This document shows, one piece after another, positions 50,668 to 59,021 of a stretch of DNA of 64,000 nucleotides. Below the pieces are notes generated by a model. The model was not told the DNA's origin. It saw only the letters and a list, made by a program, of their open reading frames with translations, and made no database searches. The position numbers and the translations under genes are program-made. Source of the DNA: Catenibacillus sp964565805 (GTDB taxonomy: Bacteria; Bacillota; Clostridia; Lachnospirales; Lachnospiraceae); assembly GCA_964565805.1 (NCBI GenBank), contig CAZMGH010000005.1:28831-92830 (forward strand). The letters run 5' to 3'. Position 1 is the stretch's first letter, and every line of letters starts with the position of its first letter.

Positions 50668-51360
50668 ATGAGCAAGCTTTACATGATGGTTACTATAACG
50701 AACCGCAATATGAAAAAGAAATTTCAGGACTTTTTTCAGGAATATGGAAATTCAGTAGTTTTTACAACTCTTGGATGGGGTACTGCCAATAGCGCAATAT
50801 TAGATTATCTGGGGATCGAAGCTTCAGAAAAGCTGGTAACCTTTTCCGTTGTTACCGATCAGCTCTGGAAAAAGCTGAAGCGTGGATTGATCCAGAAGAT
50901 GCAGATCGATGTTCCGGGAACCGGCATTGCCTTTATCATACCCATGGGAAGTGTTGGCGGTAAGAAAGTGCTGCAGTATTTGCTGCAGGATCAGGAATAT
51001 GTGAAAGAGGAGGAATCAGAATTGAAGGGAACGGAGTTTGAACTTTTAATGGCTATTGCCAATCAGGGATATATCGATTCTGTCATGAACGCGGCCAGAA
51101 GCGCCAACGCCGGCGGAGGCACAGTTCTCCATGCCAAAGGAACCGGCTTTAAAAGCGCTGAAAAGTTCCTTGGCGTATCCCTGTCTGAGGAAAAGGAGAT
51201 TATCCTTATTGTAGCAAAGTCTTCGGAAAAAGCGGCTATTATGAAAGCGATCATGGAAAAGAGCGGTCTTAGCACAAAAGATAGGGCTATCGTGTTTTCA
51301 CTTCCTGTAACCGCAGCGATAGGTCTGCGCGTGGAAGATGATCCGGAAGATAAGGCTTGA
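50668..51360 (+). CDS. Double PII-like regulatory protein
   Basis: A 230-residue cytoplasmic protein made of two PII-like halves (about residues 3-105 and 124-222). Equivalent segments are offset by 120 residues: YLGIEASEKLVTFSVVTD in the first half and FLGVSLSEEKEIILIVAK in the second; both halves end in a Gly-rich strand (PMGSVGG, then AAIGLRV). Canonical GlnB T-loop residues, including the uridylylated Tyr, are not seen. Classical PII proteins are 110 residues and trimerise; a doublet would have altered symmetry. AAAGGAGGAG precedes the ATG. Its position directly after a membrane protein gene suggests it gates that protein, as GlnK does AmtB. The ligand is unknown. Confidence 0.75.
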   Translation: MSKLYMMVTITNRNMKKKFQDFFQEYGNSVVFTTLGWGTANSAILDYLGIEASEKLVTFSVVTDQLWKKLKRGLIQKMQIDVPGTGIAFIIPMGSVGGKKVLQYLLQDQEYVKEEESELKGTEFELLMAIANQGYIDSVMNAARSANAGGGTVLHAKGTGFKSAEKFLGVSLSEEKEIILIVAKSSEKAAIMKAIMEKSGLSTKDRAIVFSLPVTAAIGLRVEDDPEDKA

Positions 51361-51385
51361 CATGGTCTATATTTTGTGCTAGATT
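51357..51385 (+). promoter_or_regulatory. Promoter of the tyrS T-box transcript
   Basis: TTGACA at 51357-51362 overlaps the TGA stop of the PII-like gene; TAGATT lies at 51380-51385, spacer 17. Confidence 0.65.
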
Positions 51386-51391
51386 ATGGTC

Positions 51392-51763
51392 AATGCGGAT
51401 CAGTGGAAGTCTTAAAACAGATTGTCTGATCGGGCAGTTTATATTGAAAAGGCTGTGAAGGGAATAAGTAAGATGTGCAGATGCCCACAGAGAGCTGCCG
51501 GCAGGTGAGAGGCGCGGGACGAGGCATGTGTGAATACCTCCCTGAGCTTCACACTGAAAGTGTTGTATAAGGCAGAAACGGTTGTTTTATTCTGCCGGAA
51601 CATAAGTAGGCTGTGACGGAATGCATCCGTTAAAGTGCCGGAGTATCGCGGATCTGTTCTGCTTTGTACTCCCAGAGGCGGCCAGGCGCAAGTCGGCTGT
51701 GAAAAAAGGTGGTACCACGGTTATATCCCGTCCTTTTATCGAAAGATAAAAGGACGGGTTTTT
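51392..51763 (+). promoter_or_regulatory. T-box riboswitch (tRNA-Tyr) upstream of tyrS
   Basis: Leader with CCCACAGAGAGCTGCCGG, a Tyr specifier TAC at 51535-51537, and the T-box AAGGTGGTACCACGG at 51706-51720. The terminator pairs CCCGTCCTTTTATC (51727-51740) with GATAAAAGGACGGG (51745-51758), followed by five Ts. It controls tyrS by uncharged tRNA-Tyr. Confidence 0.93.
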
Positions 51764-51827
51764 GTGTTATCCGCAAAGACCACTAAATTCGCCCAAAACG
51801 TCATCGATTATAACAGGAGGATATTTT

Positions 51828-53051
51828 ATGAAGATTTTTGAAGAACTTAAGGCAAGAGGTCTTTTGGCCCAGCTGACGGATGAGGAAGAGATCCGTGAAT
51901 TAGTAAATCATGGAAAAGCTACATTTTATATTGGTTTTGACCCTACGGCAGACAGCCTTCATGTGGGACATTTTATGGCTCTGTGTCTCATGAAGCGCCT
52001 TCAGATGGCAGGGAATAAGCCTATCGCTTTGATCGGCGGCGGTACGGGATATATTGGCGATCCTTCCGGAAGAACAGATATGCGTTCCATGATGACTCCG
52101 GAAATGATCGAGCATAACTGCGAATGTTTTAAAAAGCAGATGAGCCGTTTTATTGATTTTTCTGAAGGCAAGGCGATTATGGCGAATAATGCGGACTGGC
52201 TGTTAAAGCTGAATTATGTGGATCTGTTAAGAGAGGTCGGCCCTCATTTCAGCGTCAACCGCATGCTTGCCGCAGAATGTTACAAGCAGCGCATGGAGCG
52301 AGGGTTAAGCTTTTTGGAGTTTAACTACATGATCATGCAGAGCTACGATTTTTATATGCTGTTCCAGAAATATGGCTGTAATATGCAGTTTGGCGGGGAT
52401 GATCAGTGGAGCAATATGCTGGGAGGCACAGAACTGATCCGCAGAAAGCTGGGCAAGGATGCGTATGCCATGACGATTACCCTGCTTTTAAATTCTGAAG
52501 GAAAGAAAATGGGCAAGACTCAAAGCGGCGCTGTCTGGCTGGATCCGAAAAAGACATCTCCCTTTGAATTTTACCAATACTGGAGAAATGTAGCAGATTC
52601 GGATGTGCTCCGGTGTATCCGTATGCTCACCTTCCTGCCTCTGGAAGAAATCGACGCTATGGATCAGTGGGAAGGCAGCCAGTTAAATAAAGCCAAGGAA
52701 ATCCTTGCTTTTGAACTGACAAAGCTTGTTCACGGAGAAGAAGAAGCCCAGGCAGCTATGGAAAGCTCCAGAGATCTTTTTTCTGCGGGAAATGCCCAGC
52801 AGATGCCAACGACCCAGCTGGAAGAATCGGACCTTGAAAATGGCAATATTGATATTGTCAGCATCCTTGTAAAATCCGGCCTTGTTCAGAGCCGTTCCGA
52901 TGGACGCCGGGCAGTACAGCAGGGCGGTGTGACAGTCAACGGTGAAAAAGTTGAGGATTTTAAACAGGAATTTGCCGGCGAAGTTCTTGCGGGAGACGGT
53001 ATTATTGTCAAGAGAGGAAAGAAAAATTTCCGCAGGATCGTCTTAGTATGA
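51828..53051 (+). CDS. tyrS: Tyrosyl-tRNA synthetase
   Basis: Class I synthetase charging tRNA-Tyr. The HIGH-type motif is HVGHFMAL near residue 46, following YIGFDPTADSLHVG; the KMSKS-type motif reads KMGKT near 230. A C-terminal S4 RNA-binding domain (about 340-405, GLVQSRSDGRRAVQQGGVTVNGE) completes the protein. The length is 407 aa. AGGAGG precedes the ATG at 51828; a longer frame from 51762 runs through the T-box terminator. Regulation by the T-box is clear. No paralogue is visible here. Confidence 0.96.
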   Translation: MKIFEELKARGLLAQLTDEEEIRELVNHGKATFYIGFDPTADSLHVGHFMALCLMKRLQMAGNKPIALIGGGTGYIGDPSGRTDMRSMMTPEMIEHNCECFKKQMSRFIDFSEGKAIMANNADWLLKLNYVDLLREVGPHFSVNRMLAAECYKQRMERGLSFLEFNYMIMQSYDFYMLFQKYGCNMQFGGDDQWSNMLGGTELIRRKLGKDAYAMTITLLLNSEGKKMGKTQSGAVWLDPKKTSPFEFYQYWRNVADSDVLRCIRMLTFLPLEEIDAMDQWEGSQLNKAKEILAFELTKLVHGEEEAQAAMESSRDLFSAGNAQQMPTTQLEESDLENGNIDIVSILVKSGLVQSRSDGRRAVQQGGVTVNGEKVEDFKQEFAGEVLAGDGIIVKRGKKNFRRIVLV

Positions 53052-53207
53052 GATGATAAGAGTTACAAAAAAAGTGTGAAATATCTTTAAAACTTCTGAA
53101 AAAGATGCTATTATAGATAATGCTGAGTAACCGTTCAGGACAACGGAAAAAGCAGGCAGGAAGATGCGCCGTCCTGAATAATTACAGTATTGATAAAGAA
53201 CAAAGAT

Positions 53208-53239
53208 AGGAGGTATGGCGTTCGCCGTATAAAGTCATG
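53208..53239 (+). promoter_or_regulatory. Ribosome site separated from the start codon by a small hairpin
   Basis: AGGAGG (53208-53213) is 23 bases from the only usable ATG (53237). The spacer folds as TATGGC (53214-53219), loop GTTC, GCCGTA (53224-53229), then 7 bases. When folded, the effective spacing becomes about 7 bases. An ATG at 53215 is too close to the site and would encode only MAFAV. Confidence 0.5.
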
Positions 53240-54568
53240 GGAATAAGTAGTAAGGCAAAAAAAGCTCCTGCTTATGGCAGGAGAATGAACCAGAAAGGCG
53301 GTCATGGCGGCGAGTCTAAAAGAGACTGGACATTTTGGTTTATCATTATTGCGATTGCCGTGTTTGTCGTGATCGTTGCATGTGTTTATTTTGTAAGAAG
53401 GAATAATGCTTTGAACAAAACCTACATTATTGTAGGAGAGCATGAAGTGACGCAGGTAGAATTTGACTACTATTATAATACGGTGGTTAATTCTTATGTA
53501 TCACAAAATTACAGCTCAATATGGTATTTGGGATTGGATACATCCGAGCCCCTGGATGAACAGGAGTATGTTTTTGATACCAGTATGACCTGGGAAGATT
53601 ATTTTACAGAGTCTACGATACCATTGCTTCAACAGGTAAAAGCTTTAAATGACGAAGCTGAGTCTGTAGGGTTTGACTATGATGTGACAGAGGATTATGA
53701 TTCATATGTCAGCTCCATTGAGTCATCCGCATCCTCCCAAAGCGTAAGTATAAGCTATTATTATACCCAGAGTTTTGGCAAATATGCCACTGAAAGCCGC
53801 CTGGAGCCTTTTGTAAAAGAGTATCTTACCTATGAGGCTTATTATCAGCAGCTTTTGGAGGATTACGCGCCTTCGGATGAGGAAGTGGAGGAAGTTTACC
53901 TGGAGGATCCTGAGCTGTACGATACTGTTGATTACCGTCTATATTCTATTCTGGCAGATGTGGAAGATGATGCTACAGACGAGGAAATCGAAGAAGCGAT
54001 GGATGCTGCTGAAGAAAAGGCAAATGAAATGATGGAGCGTTTTCTGGATGGTGAGGACTGGCGGGAGCTTTGTTATGAGTATGCCAGTGACGATGCAAAG
54101 GACAACTATGATCCGGAGGAAGAAACCGACCCGACAGAGGTTACCGGCGGGACTTCCTTGACCATCAGCTCCAATTATTTTGACTGGCTTTACGACGATA
54201 GTCGTGAGGCGGATGATATTATGGTATACCGCAGCGATGATGATAACGCCTGCTTTGTTGTGGTGTTTGATGCAAAGACAGCATATGATCTTGAAACAGA
54301 CGAATCGGACATTTCCGGGACATTGGCATCTGAGGCTGTGAGTGAGTATATCAGCAGCCTTGTGGAGAGTTATGAGGTTAGTGATCCATATCATCATTTG
54401 AATTATCTGTATATTGAAGAAACGGAAGCTGAAAGTGACACGGAAGATACCAGCTCTGAAAGCGACACATCAGAAACGGAAGCTGAAAGCGGCAGTTCTG
54501 ATACAGAGGCTGAAAGCGACAGCTCTGATACAGAGACTGAAAGCGAGATGGAAGATACCAGTACATAA
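53237..54568 (+). CDS. Exported SurA-like protein with acidic tail
   Basis: A 443-residue membrane-anchored protein: basic N-terminus (1-30), one membrane segment (about 33-53, FWFIIIAIAVFVVIVACVYF), and an extracellular region with the layout of SurA/PrsA-type foldase N-domains (YIIVGEHEVTQVEFDYYY onward) and a degenerate peptidyl-prolyl isomerase region near 245-375. The last 45 residues are almost only Ser, Glu, Asp and Thr, in repeats of ESDS(S/T)DTEAE. The whole protein is strikingly acidic outside the membrane. No transcription terminator separates it from tyrS, but the gap is 185 bases. The start lies after a hairpin, see 53208-53239. Function as a foldase is inferred; the fold is not certain. 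Confidence 0.7.
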   Translation: MGISSKAKKAPAYGRRMNQKGGHGGESKRDWTFWFIIIAIAVFVVIVACVYFVRRNNALNKTYIIVGEHEVTQVEFDYYYNTVVNSYVSQNYSSIWYLGLDTSEPLDEQEYVFDTSMTWEDYFTESTIPLLQQVKALNDEAESVGFDYDVTEDYDSYVSSIESSASSQSVSISYYYTQSFGKYATESRLEPFVKEYLTYEAYYQQLLEDYAPSDEEVEEVYLEDPELYDTVDYRLYSILADVEDDATDEEIEEAMDAAEEKANEMMERFLDGEDWRELCYEYASDDAKDNYDPEEETDPTEVTGGTSLTISSNYFDWLYDDSREADDIMVYRSDDDNACFVVVFDAKTAYDLETDESDISGTLASEAVSEYISSLVESYEVSDPYHHLNYLYIEETEAESDTEDTSSESDTSETEAESGSSDTEAESDSSDTETESEMEDTST

Positions 54569-54613
54569 AGCAGCGAAACTTAAAGGAAAGCGGAACTGAA
54601 AAGCCTGCCGGTG

Positions 54614-54642
54614 TGTTTGCCTGCGGATACCGCAGGCAAACA
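54614..54642 (+). terminator. Strong hairpin after the SurA-like gene
   Basis: TGTTTGCCTGCGG (54614-54626) pairs with CCGCAGGCAAACA (54630-54642), 13 perfect pairs with a 3-base loop. There is no T-run. Confidence 0.6.
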
Positions 54643-54653
54643 GGGAAGAAATG

Positions 54654-54681
54654 ACAGGGGAAGATATTCTTCCCCTGTTTG
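54654..54681 (+). terminator. Second hairpin after the SurA-like gene
   Basis: ACAGGGGAAGA (54654-54664) pairs with TCTTCCCCTGT (54668-54678), followed by TT and G. Lies between convergent genes and may terminate both. Confidence 0.55.
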
Positions 54682-54728
54682 TCGTGATGTAGGGTCAAAT
54701 AAAGACTTGACACGGGTATCTTGTCATA

Positions 54729-57227
54729 TTACCGGGTAGTCTTTGTCAGGAGCGTCAGGCGGATCTCCAAAGGTTCAAGCTGGGCTGTATAGTTTAATGT
54801 ATTGCTTGAAATCAGGCGCTTTTCTATATGAAACCCGGGAACACACAGACCCCGGAGAAGGTCTGTATCTTTTGGGGTTAGTGGAAGAGCGCCCATTTTC
54901 AGCCAAAGGTCATAGGCGCTGCCCTGGTCCCGGTTCACATAATATTCCCGTATTTCATAGCTGCCGTTTTCTACATTTTCCAAAGTCAGGGAAAGCTCCA
55001 GCTGCTTTGACATATCAAAGGGAGAGTAACGGCTTGTCTTGGTTACGTCATAAAGCTCGCCGCTGGCAAATAAGCTGCCATAGTGGATATAATTATAAGT
55101 AATGATCTGATAGCCCTCATCGCTTTTTGTAACAAAATAGCCATCTCCGTTGGCCAGCAGGATATTTCCAAGCTGAGCGGCAAAGTAAAAAACGTAGAAC
55201 ACATTTTTCCGCAATCCATTGATCGTATAAATTCCCAGGCCTCCGTGGAAAAGAATGTCCGGCAGAGCGTTTTCCTGGATCAGATCTGTTAAGCTCCAAT
55301 ATCCAAAAGAATCCAGACGGTCGTAGTTGCGCAGAAGATTTTTCATTAGCCAGCAGGATTTAAAGCATGTATCGCTGATCAGGTTCCGGTGGGACAGGGT
55401 AAAGTTCCACTCAGTCATATAAACAGGCAAATGTCCCAGGCCGCAGCTTTTAAAAATTTTTTTGATACTTCCGATCCAAAGCGCAAAGTCATCGGAGCGT
55501 TTCGGAAAGGAAGAGGTAGCCATACTGGAAATATTGTATTCTTTATTAGGGATAATATCCGCATAATAATGAACGTTTAAAAATTCCGGCACACAATCGT
55601 TTTTTTTCGTATAATTCAGAAAGTCTACAATCCATTCCTTTTCTCCGAGATTTTCTACATAAAGCATTGAAGGGGAGCCGAAGGTAATTTGAGGGCACAC
55701 CTTTTTAACCGCGTGATAGGTGGCGGCATAAAAATCGAAAAAGACCAGGTCTTTTCCGGGACCAAAGCCGAACATAGACGCTGGCGTGGTGGGTTCGTTC
55801 CACACACAAAACAGCCATCTTAAAACCTCATCCCTGCCATAACGGTCGATTACATGGCCGGTAAAATCCATTACAAGAGTCTCCCATTCATGCATATCTT
55901 TGGGGGGACTTGTATTGAAAGGAATATAGCACACATTTTTGTCAGGATCTGAAGCCAGTTCCTGGGGCATAAAGGAAAGCTGCACCAAAGGACGGATGCC
56001 AATGGACAATAGGAAATCAAGGACCATATCTACAAGAGCGTAGTGAAAGCTCAGACGGCCGTTTTCTCGGCTGACCACCATCATGTCATCCGATAATATT
56101 CCGTGAAATTTAATATATTCATAGCCTACATGTTCCTGCAGGTCTTTAAGCATTTCCTGAATATTATAATTTAAAAGCTCACTGGCCCGTCCTGCGCCAA
56201 TGACCTTTTTAAAACTGTGGCGCAGGATGGAGGCACCGGTATGCGTATCCAGGGGAGGCACAGTTACCTGCTCCACAGAAGCTTTTGGGGGGAGAAAATA
56301 GGTGTTTTGTCCCTCAGGTTGGTATTTTGTCAGCAGGTTCAGATAATTGCTGGGTTCAAGCTTTAGATAGTTGATATTTCCCGCTTTTGGTGACTGATCG
56401 ATTTTTTGCCTCTGCTCCCGGCGCCATGTGCTGGGCAGGGTATCGTAGCGTTTTTTAAATGCCCGGACAAAGGAATGAGATTCTGTAAAACCGTTTCTCA
56501 GAGCAATCGATTCAATAGAATCTGTCGTGCTGATCAGATCGTCTATCGCATGGTCCAGCTTTACATTCGTATAGTATTGAGAAAATTTGATCCCCATATG
56601 TTTATCAAAAAAGTTGGACAAATATGGGACAGACAAATTTTCTGACTCCGCCAGATCGCTTAATGAAAAGTTTTTCGCGTAATTTTCATTAATATAATTG
56701 ATGATCCGGGTGAGTCTGGGCATGTATTTTTGCCGCTGGAGGGCGGATTCTGTAGCAGGTACCTGGAAAAAGCGGATCAAATCAGAAATTAGGTAAAAGC
56801 TCAGGGAATAATTCCGGTATTCACAGCCTTTAATATGGTGAGCGTTTTCCTGGATCATTGTGGATAAAACAAACCGCAGTCCGGAAAAACGGCTGGCATC
56901 GGGATCCTTTGAGCTGTTGCAGTCAAAAATATAAGCATCCAGGTCTGTGCCCGGCCGGTTAAACTTGGCAAGGTCGATCTGGAGAGCGATCATCACTGCG
57001 TTTTCTGCCTGTATTTCATGGATACTATTGGAATTAATGACAATAATATCCTCACTTTTTAAGGTGGAAGTTTCACCATCGATGTTGATCTCTATCTCGC
57101 CCTTTAAAACCATAAGCAGCTCCAGGCTTTTATGCCAGTGTTTGGCCACAAATCCCAGCTTGTGGATAAAAATCTTCATAGGAATGTCCGGTGGAAATTC
57201 GATAATCTCATGACGTTCTTCTAACAT
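54729..57227 (-). CDS. AraC regulator fused to a GH39 glycosidase domain
   Basis: An 832-residue fusion. Residues 1-100 form a cupin sensor (HWHKSLELLMVLKGEIEINI); residues 170-272 are a double AraC helix-turn-helix (FSLSDLAESENLSVPYLSNFFDK, then IALRNGFTESHSFVRAFKKRYDTLPSTWR). From about 335 to 800 follows a GH39 (beta-xylosidase-like) domain with acid/base Glu478 in CVWNEPTT and nucleophile Glu606 in VYMTEWNF, both intact. Thus it may both bind DNA and cleave or bind a sugar. It is divergent from the ABC sugar transporter, 273 bases away, and probably regulates it. AGAGAGG precedes the start. Confidence 0.88.
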   Translation of the reverse strand: MLEERHEIIEFPPDIPMKIFIHKLGFVAKHWHKSLELLMVLKGEIEINIDGETSTLKSEDIIVINSNSIHEIQAENAVMIALQIDLAKFNRPGTDLDAYIFDCNSSKDPDASRFSGLRFVLSTMIQENAHHIKGCEYRNYSLSFYLISDLIRFFQVPATESALQRQKYMPRLTRIINYINENYAKNFSLSDLAESENLSVPYLSNFFDKHMGIKFSQYYTNVKLDHAIDDLISTTDSIESIALRNGFTESHSFVRAFKKRYDTLPSTWRREQRQKIDQSPKAGNINYLKLEPSNYLNLLTKYQPEGQNTYFLPPKASVEQVTVPPLDTHTGASILRHSFKKVIGAGRASELLNYNIQEMLKDLQEHVGYEYIKFHGILSDDMMVVSRENGRLSFHYALVDMVLDFLLSIGIRPLVQLSFMPQELASDPDKNVCYIPFNTSPPKDMHEWETLVMDFTGHVIDRYGRDEVLRWLFCVWNEPTTPASMFGFGPGKDLVFFDFYAATYHAVKKVCPQITFGSPSMLYVENLGEKEWIVDFLNYTKKNDCVPEFLNVHYYADIIPNKEYNISSMATSSFPKRSDDFALWIGSIKKIFKSCGLGHLPVYMTEWNFTLSHRNLISDTCFKSCWLMKNLLRNYDRLDSFGYWSLTDLIQENALPDILFHGGLGIYTINGLRKNVFYVFYFAAQLGNILLANGDGYFVTKSDEGYQIITYNYIHYGSLFASGELYDVTKTSRYSPFDMSKQLELSLTLENVENGSYEIREYYVNRDQGSAYDLWLKMGALPLTPKDTDLLRGLCVPGFHIEKRLISSNTLNYTAQLEPLEIRLTLLTKTTR

Positions 57228-57346
57228 ATAACCCTCTCTTTTCTTTCAGACTCATTTTGAATAATGTCTTCCTATTATAGCCTATTTTTGATGAAATAAA
57301 AAGTAAAAAAAGGTATATTTTTTAAGGTGAATCCTACAAATTTTAA

Positions 57347-57360
57347 ACAGAACGTTTGCA
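57347..57360 (+). promoter_or_regulatory. Possible cre-like (CcpA) site
   Basis: ACAGAACGTTTGCA matches the right half of the catabolite-response consensus well but the left half poorly. It lies about 50 bases upstream of the transporter promoter. Low confidence. Confidence 0.3.
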
Positions 57361-57409
57361 AATGCATTAAATTCTTAAAATTTGTACATCAAAAGAAAAA
57401 CCATTGCAC

Positions 57410-57438
57410 TTGTATAAAAAGCAGATTGCACATATAAT
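57410..57438 (+). promoter_or_regulatory. Promoter of the sugar transporter operon
   Basis: TTGTAT at 57410-57415 and TATAAT at 57433-57438, spacer 17 bases. Confidence 0.6.
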
Positions 57439-57499
57439 TATTACAATATCTTGTATATATTTGTGCAAAATAATGAAATACAAGAAATGGAGGTTAATA

Positions 57500-59005
57500 A
57501 TGGGTAACGAAGTATTAGTAGAAGTCAAGGATATGTGTAAAGATTTCGGCCCGACTAAAGCGCTTACGCATGTGAATATGACCTTCCGGCGCGGAGAAAT
57601 CCGCGGACTCATTGGAGAAAACGGCAGCGGAAAATCCACGATCACATCCATTGTTGCCGGTATGCAGCAGGCCACCAGCGGAGAGATGTTTTACAAAGGG
57701 AAACCGTGGCATCCTCACAGCATGGTCGAGGCTCAGCATGAAGGGATTTCTATGATCCTCCAGGAGGCGAACACGATTCCGGGCGTTACTGTGGCTCAGA
57801 ACATTTTTGCCGGGAGAGAAGATGAATTTTCCCATTTAGGCATTATTAATATGGGAAAGATGTACAAAGAGGCAGATCGGATGCTTAAAGCGTTTGGAGT
57901 GTCCCATATTCAGGCAAGATCGCCAATTGATATGTACAATTTTGAAGACCGGAAGCTTATTGAAATCGTACGCTGTATCAGCGATGATACAGAGATCCTT
58001 GTGGTGGATGAGACGACCACAGCCCTTTCTCTGGAAGGCCGTGAAATTTTGTACAAGCTGATCCATAAAATGGCAGACAGCGGAAAGTGCGTTGTGTTTG
58101 TATCTCATGATATGGATGAGATCCTGGAGCAGTGTTCTGTGCTTACCGTGCTGCGGGACGGAGACATCATCGGTGAGTTAAGCCGCAAGGAGATGGAGGC
58201 TCCTGACGCTGTAAAGAAGATCCGATACATGATGGTCGGACGGGAGATTGGTGAGAAGTACTACAGGGAAGACTTTGATACTTCCCATCAGTCGGAGGTA
58301 GCCCTTGAATTTCAGGATGTATCCTTTGGCGCTATCAAACATTTTAATCTTAAACTCCACAAAGGCGAGATCATTGGCTTTGGCGGACTGTCCGGTTGCG
58401 GGATGCATGAGATCGGGCGGGCAGCTTACGGTATTGAGAAACTTTCCGAAGGCAAGATCCTTTGTAATGGCAAAGAGATCCGCACACCGCTTCAGGCGAT
58501 TGAAAACGGTATAGGATATATTTCAAAAAACCGGGATACAGAAGCGCTGATCTTAAATGGATCGATACAGGACAACATTGTTTTGCCGTCACTGACAGCT
58601 TTATCTCACAAGACTTTTATTAATCCGAAAGATGAAAAAGCGATGGCGAATAAAGAGATCGAGGCCTTCCGCATAAAGTGCAACAGCGGGAAGCAGTATG
58701 TGAATACTCTTTCCGGAGGTAACAAGCAGAAAGTTTCCTTTGCTAAGTGGACGGCCAAGGGTTCGGATGTGATCATCATGGACTGCCCTACCCGAGGTGT
58801 GGATATTGGCGTAAAGCAGTCGATGTATTCTCTGATCGAGAATATGAAAAAAGAAGGAAAGGCCATTTTGATGATTTCTGAGGAACTGCCGGAGCTGATC
58901 GGTATGGCAGACAAGCTGATCATTATGAAGGATTTTAAAGTGACGAAAGAATTTATGCGTTCTCCGGACTTAAAACAGACGGATATTATTGAATATATGA
59001 TTTAG
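57500..59005 (+). CDS. Sugar ABC transporter ATP-binding protein (two cassettes)
   Basis: A 501-residue ATPase with two ABC cassettes, as in RbsA, XylG and MglA, energising import of a simple sugar. The first half has Walker A GENGSGKS near 39-46 and Walker B EILVVDETTTAL; its signature is atypical (YNFEDRKLIEIVR instead of LSVAQQQMVEIA). The second half lost Walker A (GFGGLSGCGMHE), as usual for the family, but has a good signature LSGGNKQKVSFAKW. The start at 57500 follows GGAGG; the frame upstream to 57404 crosses the -10 box and is not used. It heads an operon with two permeases, a binding protein and a GH3 gene. Confidence 0.92.
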   Translation: MGNEVLVEVKDMCKDFGPTKALTHVNMTFRRGEIRGLIGENGSGKSTITSIVAGMQQATSGEMFYKGKPWHPHSMVEAQHEGISMILQEANTIPGVTVAQNIFAGREDEFSHLGIINMGKMYKEADRMLKAFGVSHIQARSPIDMYNFEDRKLIEIVRCISDDTEILVVDETTTALSLEGREILYKLIHKMADSGKCVVFVSHDMDEILEQCSVLTVLRDGDIIGELSRKEMEAPDAVKKIRYMMVGREIGEKYYREDFDTSHQSEVALEFQDVSFGAIKHFNLKLHKGEIIGFGGLSGCGMHEIGRAAYGIEKLSEGKILCNGKEIRTPLQAIENGIGYISKNRDTEALILNGSIQDNIVLPSLTALSHKTFINPKDEKAMANKEIEAFRIKCNSGKQYVNTLSGGNKQKVSFAKWTAKGSDVIIMDCPTRGVDIGVKQSMYSLIENMKKEGKAILMISEELPELIGMADKLIIMKDFKVTKEFMRSPDLKQTDIIEYMI

Positions 59006-59021
59006 AAGGAGAATGAAAAAC

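Noticed and set aside
54729..57227. Simple beta-xylosidase
   Set aside because: The first 272 residues are clearly cupin plus AraC helix-turn-helix, so a plain enzyme name would mislead.
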